Origin: Chloroflexota bacterium
GTDB lineage: Bacteria > Chloroflexota > Dehalococcoidia > Dehalococcoidales > UBA2162
Direction: 5' to 3'
Length of the DNA: 14,186 bases
Assembly (NCBI GenBank): GCA_016193545.1
Contig: JACPSA010000107.1
Coordinates: forward strand, 1 to 14,186
Below, in pieces: positions 1-4,857 of the stretch (position 1 is the first letter of the stretch; each line of letters starts with the position of its first letter). Under the pieces are notes generated by a model. It made no database searches, was not told where the DNA came from, and was given only the letters and a program-made list of their open reading frames with translations. The position numbers and the translations under genes were made by a program.

Positions 1-132
1 CCAGGCAGCGGCTTTCTCCTCATGGAAACCCAACTCGGGATTGGCGTGTATTTTCAGACTCAATTCCCTGAGTTGACTCTTTTGAGCATCCACTCCTTTT
101 ATTACTGCCGCCTTCAATCCGGTTATGTCCAT
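1..132 (-). CDS. M20-family amidohydrolase/peptidase, N-terminal fragment (runs off the window)
   Basis: This is the first 44 codons of a minus-strand gene that continues beyond base 1. The start is the ATG at 130-132, preceded by a good ribosome-binding site (AAGGAGGG read on the minus strand, 137-144). The translated start has a predicted helix followed by IHANPELGFHEEKAAAW. The pattern (I/L)Hx(N/H)PELGFxE is the N-terminal signature of M20 metallo-amidohydrolases (aminobenzoyl-glutamate, hippurate or N-acyl amino acid hydrolases). In that family it precedes the metal-binding domain, which lies outside this window. The substrate cannot be inferred from this fragment. It is transcribed away from the E1 genes, and no convincing promoter was found for it. 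The family call rests on one short motif but that motif is distinctive. Confidence 0.8.
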   Translation of the reverse strand, partial: MDITGLKAAVIKGVDAQKSQLRELSLKIHANPELGFHEEKAAAW

Positions 133-309
133 GATTCCCTCCTTAACCTGATTCTCAGGATACTTCCCGCCGGGGTTTAGCAACTGGCGAAACTTGCCGA
201 CTTATTTTAGCACCGTTCTCTAATTTTGCCTATCCGCAATATAGATTGATAAGTAACGTTCCATTTTGCTTGATTACTCAATTTCACCTTCCAACCTCAC
301 CCCCCCTAA
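133..309. other. Intergenic stretch upstream of the amidohydrolase, no gene seen
   Basis: Apart from the amidohydrolase ribosome-binding site at its left edge, this stretch has no open frame with coding character. It is A/T-rich around 200-280 and could hold the minus-strand promoter of the amidohydrolase. No -35/-10 pair close to consensus with correct spacing was found. Confidence 0.4.
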
Positions 310-335
310 CCCCCTCTCCATTCTTGGAGAGGGGG
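310..335. repeat. C-rich inverted repeat (11-bp stem)
   Basis: CCCCCTCTCCA (310-320) is perfectly complementary to TGGAGAGGGGG (325-335) across a TTCT loop. It sits in a C-rich context (CACCCCCCCTAACCCCCTC) of a kind found as dispersed intergenic repeats in several bacterial genomes. No T-tract follows on either strand, so a repeat element is more likely than a terminator. Confidence 0.7.
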
Positions 336-343
336 AAGAAAAG

Positions 344-366
344 CAAGAGGGGCTTCGCCCCTCTTG
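344..366. repeat. Second inverted repeat (10-bp stem) beside the C-rich hairpin
   Basis: CAAGAGGGGC (344-353) pairs perfectly with GCCCCTCTTG (357-366), leaving a three-base loop. It lies 8 bases from the preceding hairpin and looks like part of the same composite intergenic repeat. In either direction it lacks a following run of T. Confidence 0.65.
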
Positions 367-413
367 ACGCCCCAATATAGCATAGAGGCTAAAGGCTACA
401 ACTAACCGAGACG

Positions 414-437
414 TTAAAGAGGGCGCTAGCCCTTTAA
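414..437. repeat. Imperfect inverted repeat TTAAA..GGGC/GCCC..TTTAA
   Basis: TTAAA (414-418) plus GGGC (421-424) can pair with GCCC (429-432) plus TTTAA (433-437), with two bases bulged. The loop core CGCTAGCCC recurs at 573-581. It is probably part of the same intergenic repeat cluster; no function is evident. Confidence 0.4.
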
Positions 438-455
438 TAAAAATCTTCCCAGGGC

Positions 456-520
456 TGTCATTCCGTACCCTGGACTGCATACCCTTTCCAGGGCAGGCTT
501 GATACGGAATCCGGGTGGGG
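456..520. repeat. REP-like element, TGTCATTC...GAATC...GGGTGGGG type, copy 1
   Basis: The element begins TGTCATTCCG and ends GGAATCCGGGTGGGG. It has nested inverted repeats: ATTCCGTA (460-467) with TACGGAAT (503-510), and CCCTGG (468-473) with CCAGGG (488-493). The same outer layout (TGTCATTC start, GAATC then GGGTGGGG end) is found at 1719-1773, inside the E1 beta start region. The two are therefore likely members of one dispersed, non-autonomous repeat family. No transposase is present in the window. Confidence 0.6.
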
Positions 521-617
521 AGGGTGGATAGCTAATAATGCTAACAGACCGGGACATATCACTTCACTAAAACGCTAGCCCAACCAAAGAATAAGTAAAA
601 ACCCACACCGCTAATTG

Positions 618-646
618 TTGACAAAATCATGATAAGCAGTTATAAA
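618..646 (+). promoter_or_regulatory. Sigma70-type promoter for the E1 genes
   Basis: TTGACA at 618-623, a 17-base spacer, then TATAAA at 641-646. This is a near-perfect vegetative promoter. Transcription would begin near 653 and give a leader of about 78 bases before the E1 alpha start at 731. Confidence 0.7.
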
Positions 647-681
647 GTACTTACCGCTAAGCTAAGCCAACCAAGTTAACC

Positions 682-694
682 ACCTGCAGCAGGT
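682..694. promoter_or_regulatory. Short palindrome, candidate operator in the E1 leader
   Basis: ACCTGC-A-GCAGGT is a perfect 6-bp inverted repeat with a one-base centre. It lies about 30 bases downstream of the predicted transcription start. The position would suit a repressor operator, but a 13-base palindrome can occur by chance and no regulator gene sits beside it. Confidence 0.25.
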
Positions 695-730
695 ATGGCA
701 AGGATTAGCTGGCGTGATAGGAGGTGACCG

Positions 731-1693
731 ATGAAGCTAAATGATGAAGAACTGTTTCAACTGTATCAAGACATGCTGGTATTCAGGGCAATCGAGGAGC
801 AAATGGCACCACAGACTGACACATGGCACGCCGCAGTTGGCGAGGAAGCCAGCCACGTTGGTGCTTACTTCGGACTGGAGAAAGATGATGTAGTCGGCCC
901 TCACTTCCGCGGTATCTACTGAGTACATTACCTTAGAGGCCTATCGCTTCCAGAAGTCTTCGGAGAAATATACAACCGGGAAATAAGCCAGAGTAAAGGC
1001 AAAGGTCTGGGAATGGTCGGCTCTCTGAAACACGGCATTCTGCCCTGGACTACCGGAACACTGGCCCAGCTTTTTCCGATATCTACAGGCGCAGCTCTGG
1101 CGCTCAAACAGAAAAAACAAAAACGCGTCGTCGTGGTGAGCTTTGGCGATAGCACCAGCAGCCGGGGCGAGTTCCATGAAGCGCTCAACTTTGCTTCCAT
1201 CCTGAAATTACCCATCGTTTACGTCTGCATTAATAATAAGTGGGGCGAGTACACAGCAACTAAAAAGGCAATCGCCGCCAAAGACATTGCCGACCGGGCT
1301 AAAGGTTATAACATGCCCGGAGTGATAGCCGATGGTAACGATGTGCTGGCAGTGAACGAGGCTGTCCAGAACGCCGTCGCCAGGGCTCGCCGGGGTGAAG
1401 GGCCCAGCCTGATTGAATGCAAGACCTGCCGACTTGGCGGCCATCAGACAGGAGACAAGGCATTATACCGGACTAAAGAAGAACAGGCGGAAGTCGAAGC
1501 CTGGCGGAAGAAAGACCCCATCAAGCAGTTCACGGAGTACCTGATTAAAAAAGGTGTATTAACCAAAGAGAAGGCTGAAGAATATGCACAGCAGACGAAA
1601 GCCAAAGTAGAAAAGGCCTGTCAGGATGCTGTAGCCGGCGCCCGGCCGAGACGGGACAAGGAATTTGCCTTGTCCGAGGTCTTTGCCCCGTAG
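731..1693 (+). pseudogene. 2-oxoacid (acetoin/pyruvate-type) dehydrogenase E1 alpha subunit, interrupted by an in-frame TGA
   Basis: E1 alpha binds thiamine diphosphate and, with E1 beta, decarboxylates a 2-oxo acid or cleaves acetoin. The start is ATG 731 behind AGGAGGTGA (719-727). One frame runs from 731 to the TAG at 1691-1693 and gives 320 positions, the normal length for AcoA/PdhA-type subunits. It is broken only by TGA at 920-922 (position 64). Homology continues without shift on both sides: HAAVGEEASHVGAYFGL before, VHYLRGLSLPEVFGEIYN after. The cofactor motif appears as GDS at about 139-141 (usually GDG), followed by GEFHEALNFASILKLP and NN at about 168-169. TGA is a genuine stop elsewhere in this window (second AOR gene, 13129-13131), and Trp is encoded by TGG throughout. 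A nonsense mutation or a TGG-to-TGA sequence error is therefore more likely than recoding. The E1 beta gene follows directly; no E2 or E3 gene is present. Confidence 0.85.
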
Positions 1694-1718
1694 CTTAGAA
1701 GGAAGGTCTTGCCTCAAA

Positions 1719-1773
1719 TGTCATTCTGGAGGAGTCCTTCCTTTGAAGGACGACGAAGAATCTCAGGGTGGGG
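1719..1773. repeat. REP-like element copy 2, overlapping the E1 beta start
   Basis: The element begins TGTCATTCTGG, contains GTCCTTC (1734-1740) and GAAGGAC (1745-1751) as a 7-bp hairpin with a CTTT loop, and ends GAATC (1758-1762) then GGGTGGGG (1766-1773). It shares its ends and layout with the element at 456-520. It lies exactly where the first 20 or so codons of E1 beta should be. GGAGGAG (1728-1734) inside it is 8 bases upstream of an in-frame TTG (1743-1745), so the repeat itself could provide a ribosome-binding site and start. Confidence 0.65.
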
Positions 1774-2675
1774 CTTACGTCATCGGCCTGGATGCGGGTA
1801 TTCGTCCCGGGGTATCCAAGGTAACCACCGGCTTCGAGGAAGAATTCGGTAGCGATAGGGTAATCAGCGCACCCATCGCCGAAGGAATTATCGCCGGTTC
1901 CTCCGTTGGCGCCGCCCTGATGGGCATGAGACCGGTAGCCGAGATACTGGTGGGCGATTTTATGAGCGCCGCCATGGAGCCGATGTTTACCGATGCGGGC
2001 CGGGCGAGATACGTGAGCAATGGTGAAGCTAAAGTACCGCTGGTACTGAGGACCCGTGTTGGCGGAGTGGGACAGTATGTAGCCAGCCCTGAGGCCTGGT
2101 TTGTGCATATGCCGGGCGTGAAGGTCGTGATGCCATCTACTCCTTATGATGCCAAGGGACTACTCAAGTCCTCGATAAGAGATGATAACCCGGTAATCTT
2201 TTTCGAACACGGCAGTCTGCATCAGGACGCAAAAGGCCCGGTGCCTGAAGAAGAGTATACCATCCCCCTGGGAGTAGCCGATATCAAGCACGCCGGCAGC
2301 GATGTCACCGTTGTTGCCTTCGCCAAGATGGTTCACGAAGCATTGGACGCCGCCGCAGAGCTGGCTAAAGAATCTATCAGCGTTGAGGTATTAGACCTCC
2401 GTTCCCTGTACCCTATCGATAAAACCATGCTCCTGAATTCGGTGAAGAAGACCGGAAGGCTTATCGTTGCCCACCAAGCCTGGAAGACGTGTGGCATCGG
2501 GGCTGAGATAAGCGCCATCGTCGCTGAAGAAGCCTTATCGGCACTGAAGGCACCGGTTGTCCGCGTGACAAGTCCTGACGCGCCGATACCCTACAATTAT
2601 CCCCTGCAGAAACTGGTCATGCCCGGCAAAGATGACATTGTCAGTGCTGTCAGGAAGGTGATGGGCCGCGCTTAG
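1743..2675 (+). CDS. 2-oxoacid (acetoin/pyruvate-type) dehydrogenase E1 beta subunit, N-terminus replaced by repeat sequence
   Basis: The partner of the E1 alpha gene, in a different frame, 49 bases after its stop. From YVIGLDAG onward it follows the AcoB/PdhB family: GVSKVTTGF, PIAEGIIAGSSVGAALMGMRP, a PG followed by VKVVMPSTPYDAKGLL, NPVIFFEH, and the C-terminal domain VEVLDLRSLYPID. Family members carry about 25-30 residues before the (V/L)IGxD segment. Here the TTG at 1743 leaves only about 11, and those are encoded by the repeat at 1719-1773. The frame is open back to a TTG at 1665, inside E1 alpha, but the extra sequence has no family similarity. There is no in-frame ATG. The usual HSQ motif of the active-site region reads YVA here (GQYVASPEAW), so catalysis may be altered. 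From 1743 the protein is 310 residues against about 325 usual. It may be functional, but the loss of the first helix makes that doubtful. Confidence 0.7.
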   Translation: MKDDEESQGGAYVIGLDAGIRPGVSKVTTGFEEEFGSDRVISAPIAEGIIAGSSVGAALMGMRPVAEILVGDFMSAAMEPMFTDAGRARYVSNGEAKVPLVLRTRVGGVGQYVASPEAWFVHMPGVKVVMPSTPYDAKGLLKSSIRDDNPVIFFEHGSLHQDAKGPVPEEEYTIPLGVADIKHAGSDVTVVAFAKMVHEALDAAAELAKESISVEVLDLRSLYPIDKTMLLNSVKKTGRLIVAHQAWKTCGIGAEISAIVAEEALSALKAPVVRVTSPDAPIPYNYPLQKLVMPGKDDIVSAVRKVMGRA

Positions 2676-2764
2676 CCCGGGTGTTTTCTCAAACAGAAAC
2701 TACAATAAGTAGCTTTAGATTCAAAACAGTGTTGTTGGATTCTGGGTCTCAAAGCTAAAATACC

Positions 2765-2792
2765 AACTGGTAACAACCTGTTGCTGGCAGTT
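2765..2792. terminator. Weak hairpin between E1 beta and the convergent small-protein array
   Basis: AACTG (2765-2769) plus GTAACA (2770-2775) can pair with TGTTGC (2779-2784) plus CAGTT (2788-2792), with one G-T pair and a three-base bulge, followed by TT. It lies in the 140-base gap between two convergent units, where a terminator is expected. The stem is imperfect and A/T-rich, so support is low. Confidence 0.25.
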
Positions 2793-2815
2793 TAACGCCA
2801 AACTTATAGCTTCAG

Positions 2816-3110
2816 TTAGAGCGTAAGACAAATAGAGTAAAGGGGCAAAATACGCCAAATCTCCCGTCCCATATCCCCTCCAGACGGGTTAAGCGCCTGC
2901 ACAAATTCTAGCGACAGAATGGTAATTATTTCCGGCTTCATATTGCATGCCTTCTTAAGGGCGGCATAGAATAGAGTTTGCGAAGGCGCGGGGATATCAC
3001 CTTCCATCCCGGATGCTGCGTGCCCACCTTACTGCTGGCGCTGTAACCATATCAGCCCTGTCATACACTATTTCATTGTCGGAGACCTTAGAAAACCTGG
3101 ATTTAGTATG
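2816..3110 (-). pseudogene. Truncated, frameshifted fourth copy of the AOR-linked small-protein family
   Basis: The minus strand carries the C-terminal half of the protein family that is intact at 3103-3642, 3721-4215 and 4301-4837. From 3110 down, one frame reads like the family (FSKVSDNEIVYDRADMV against FIKVSDTEILYDRADMV in the neighbour) and ends at a TGA near 3000. The adjacent frame then continues (PSQTLFYAALKKACNMKPE, later GREIWRILPL) to the TAA at 2816-2818. A single-base shift near 3005-3015 explains this. About 80 N-terminal residues are absent: homology begins at the residue matching Tyr79 of the neighbour and abuts that gene's stop codon. It is a relic of a tandem duplication. 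Confidence 0.85.
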
Positions 3111-3642
3111 TTTCCTCTTTTCTTATAGGCTTTTTGCTGATGGGTGAGACACGCCACATCTCCCGTCCCATGTCATCGGGCACAGGCTCACCTGACTTCA
3201 GCCATTCCGGAGGCGCAGCGCGAATTATTTCCGGCTGTGCATTACATATTCTCCTGAGAGCACCGACGAACGTGGCATGTGATGGTTCGGGAGCTATCAC
3301 CTTCATCCCCATAGCGCGTACCCTCCGGACTACGGGTATCGGAACCATGTCAGCCCGGTCATAGAGTATTTCGGTATCGGAGACCTTGATAAACTTGAAT
3401 TTGGCATACCCGATTTTGGTCAGGTAGTCTCCTACGGCTTTGGCTACGGTAAAGGGGTCGCTCTCCGCCGGGATTTTCAGCTCTTTCTGAAGCTCGTCAA
3501 AGACTGCCTCTCCCTTAAGCCATTTAATTTTATCTATCCGGACCCACTCCTCCGGACTACTGAACTCCTCACAGACAGCCGTCCAAGCCAGGTACAGCAG
3601 CATGCTGGCGAACTCTGCATCAATTGTTTCAGATATAGCCAT
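3103..3642 (-). CDS. AOR-linked small protein, paralog A (unrecognised family)
   Basis: A 179-residue soluble protein with no signal peptide or membrane segment. The start is ATG 3640-3642 behind a GAGGAGGG ribosome-binding site. It shares a clear core with paralogs B and C: an N-terminal helix with aromatic residues, DPFTVAKAVGDYLTKIGYAKF (about 62-82), VSDTEILYDRADMV (about 87-100), GMKVIAPEPS (112-121), FVGALRRICN and a C-terminal GREMWRVSP. I do not recognise the family. The layout (a helical amphipathic half, then a small alpha/beta segment with 'KVSDxEIxYD') loosely recalls small-molecule-binding V4R-like domains, but that is a guess. Its last 10 or so residues (KKPIRKEETY) have no counterpart in the paralogs, which stop at the equivalent of 'SPIS'. 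They arise because the reading frame runs into the truncated fourth copy at 3103-3110. It is the third small gene of the AOR-led operon. Confidence 0.85.
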   Translation of the reverse strand: MAISETIDAEFASMLLYLAWTAVCEEFSSPEEWVRIDKIKWLKGEAVFDELQKELKIPAESDPFTVAKAVGDYLTKIGYAKFKFIKVSDTEILYDRADMVPIPVVRRVRAMGMKVIAPEPSHATFVGALRRICNAQPEIIRAAPPEWLKSGEPVPDDMGREMWRVSPISKKPIRKEETY

Positions 3643-3679
3643 AGTGTTCCCTCCTCTATTATTCTTTGTTATTTACCGT

Positions 3680-3724
3680 TCATGCTGGAATAGGGAGCTT
3701 CTCCTTCAGGCGTCCCGGGTCTAG
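3680..3724 (-). other. Possible second AOR C-terminal relic between paralogs B and A (tentative)
   Basis: On the minus strand, overlapping the stop of paralog B, one frame reads LDPGRLKEKLPIPA and then TGA (3680-3682). This vaguely resembles an AOR tail of the type LExxxxLPxPxxxA. It occupies the same relative place (after one small gene, before the next) as the clear relic at 4241-4300. The match is short and weak and could be chance. Confidence 0.25.
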
Positions 3725-4215
3725 CTGAGTGGTAAAAAACGCCACATCTCTCGCTCCCATCCCTTCGGGGTGCTTGCCTTCAGATTTTCCGGCAGTGGAA
3801 CGCTTTCCGCCTTCATGTTACACAGCCTCTTAAGGGCGGCAGCGAATAGAGTGTCCGAGGGCTGAGGAGATACCTTGATTCCCCGACTGCGAACCAGGGG
3901 CATTATGGGCGCCACGACCAGGTCAGTCTTGTCGCAGACTATTTCATCGTCGGAGACCTTCATAAATTGGAATTTGGCGTACCCGACTCTGGTCAGGTAA
4001 TCCCCTATTGACTTGGCTACGGTGAAGGGGTTGCCCGGCGGGATATCCAGCTTTCTCTGAACCTCGTTAAACACCAGTTCCCCTGTGCGCCACTTGCATT
4101 TCTCCAGCCGAGCCAACTCCTCAGGATTATTGCCAAACTCCAGACTAAACCATAGCCAACCCAGGTATACCTCCTTAAAAGCGAACTGAGCGTCAACCCT
4201 TTCGGCATAAGCCAT
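3721..4215 (-). CDS. AOR-linked small protein, paralog B (unrecognised family)
   Basis: A 164-residue cytosolic protein of the same family as A and C. The ATG at 4213-4215 is preceded by a perfect Shine-Dalgarno, AAGGAGGTGA (4222-4231), six bases upstream, which settles the start. Core motifs are PFTVAKSIGDYLTRVGYAKF, MKVSDDEIVCDKTDLV, GIKVSPQPSDTLFAAALKRLCNMKAE and the C-terminal REMWRFLPLS. It is closest to A in the central block. Between its start and paralog C lies a vestige of an AOR C-terminus (4241-4300), spaced from this gene much as the intact AOR is spaced from paralog C. That ties the family to AOR as a repeated two-gene unit. Function unknown; a role as AOR partner, substrate-binding or maturation protein is inference. 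Confidence 0.87.
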   Translation of the reverse strand: MAYAERVDAQFAFKEVYLGWLWFSLEFGNNPEELARLEKCKWRTGELVFNEVQRKLDIPPGNPFTVAKSIGDYLTRVGYAKFQFMKVSDDEIVCDKTDLVVAPIMPLVRSRGIKVSPQPSDTLFAAALKRLCNMKAESVPLPENLKASTPKGWEREMWRFLPLS

Positions 4216-4240
4216 AATGTGTCACCTCCTTAAAAAATAT

Positions 4241-4300
4241 CTATGCCACCGGCACAAGAACTGGTTTGCGTAAAATCCCTCTTCGTTCCAACTCCCGGTT
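4241..4300 (-). pseudogene. Vestigial C-terminus of an AOR-family gene
   Basis: The minus-strand frame directly after the stop of paralog C reads NR then ELERRGILRKPVLVPVA and TAG (4241-4243). The intact AOR upstream ends ELERREILPQPVSIAAV followed by a stop, and the second AOR (13129) ends with a similar LEQRGIL tail. Matching residues include ELERR-IL and the PV pair. The gap from this stop to the next ATG (25 bases, with a ribosome-binding site) mirrors the 20-base gap after the intact AOR. The rest of the AOR copy is missing, with the deletion ending at the paralog C stop codon (4301-4303). Confidence 0.8.
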
Positions 4301-4837
4301 TTACTTGAGCGGGGAAAGGCGCCAATACGACCGCTGCCACTTATCCTCCTGCCACGGCTGCCCTACGTAGCCCTTCGGAGTTAGTGCCTTGACGTCTGCC
4401 GGCAATTTTTCCGCCGGAATGCTTTCCGCCTTCAGCTTACAGAACCTTCGCAGGGCAGCATAAAACAGGGTGCTCGAAGGGCTCGGCGCAACCTTGAGTC
4501 CCATTTCTTTCTGCGCCCAGGGAATGAGAGGCATCTCCACACAGTTCTTCCAGTCCCGGTACATTATGGTGTCTGAAATCCGGCCAATCTGGAACTCGGC
4601 ATAGCCACTTTCCGTCAGGTAGTCAGCTACCTGCCGGCATACGATGACGGGGTCTTTTGAGGTAATAGGTCTCGTTTGCACCAGGTGGTCAAGATGCAGG
4701 TCCGCCTTCAGAGCGACAACTCTTCGTATTGTCTCTATTGCCTTCGGAGAATCGCCTAGCTCTTTGTGCCAGGCTATCCAGGCAAAAAGAATCTCCCGGC
4801 GTTGCCACTCCATACCAAGTTTGTTAGCTATTGGCAT
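4301..4837 (-). CDS. AOR-linked small protein, paralog C (unrecognised family)
   Basis: A 178-residue protein, first of the three intact small genes, 20 bases after the AOR stop with the ribosome-binding site AAAGGAGGG in the gap. It is thus almost certainly co-transcribed with the AOR. It is the most divergent copy but keeps the family frame: an N-terminal helix rich in Trp/aromatics, DPVIVCRQVADYLTESGYAEF, a 'ISDTIMYRD' segment, GLKVAPSPSSTLFYAALRRF, KAESIP and C-terminal SYWRLSPLK. Compared with B it has an insert near the C-terminus (GYVGQPWQEDKWQ). There is no signal peptide, no cysteine cluster for Fe-S and no recognisable enzymatic motif. Conservation of the PSxTLFxAALxRxC block across all copies suggests a functional binding site. 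Function unknown. Confidence 0.85.
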   Translation of the reverse strand: MPIANKLGMEWQRREILFAWIAWHKELGDSPKAIETIRRVVALKADLHLDHLVQTRPITSKDPVIVCRQVADYLTESGYAEFQIGRISDTIMYRDWKNCVEMPLIPWAQKEMGLKVAPSPSSTLFYAALRRFCKLKAESIPAEKLPADVKALTPKGYVGQPWQEDKWQRSYWRLSPLK

Positions 4838-4857
4838 CGTATTTCCCTCCTTTTTAT

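Noticed and set aside
310..366. C-rich hairpins as a transcription terminator or CRISPR-like repeats
   Set aside because: No T-tract follows, the two hairpins differ in sequence, and there are no regularly spaced direct repeats with spacers.
920..922. TGA as selenocysteine or as Trp by an alternative genetic code
   Set aside because: The second AOR gene ends at TGA with a normal C-terminus, Trp is written TGG throughout, position 64 of E1 alpha is not a redox-active site, and no clear SECIS-like hairpin follows the codon.
1665..1742. E1 beta starting at TTG 1665 inside E1 alpha
   Set aside because: The extra residues (MPCPRSLPRSLEGRSCLKC...) come from the E1 alpha end and the repeat in another frame and have no family similarity. 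TTG 1743 has better spacing to a ribosome-binding site.
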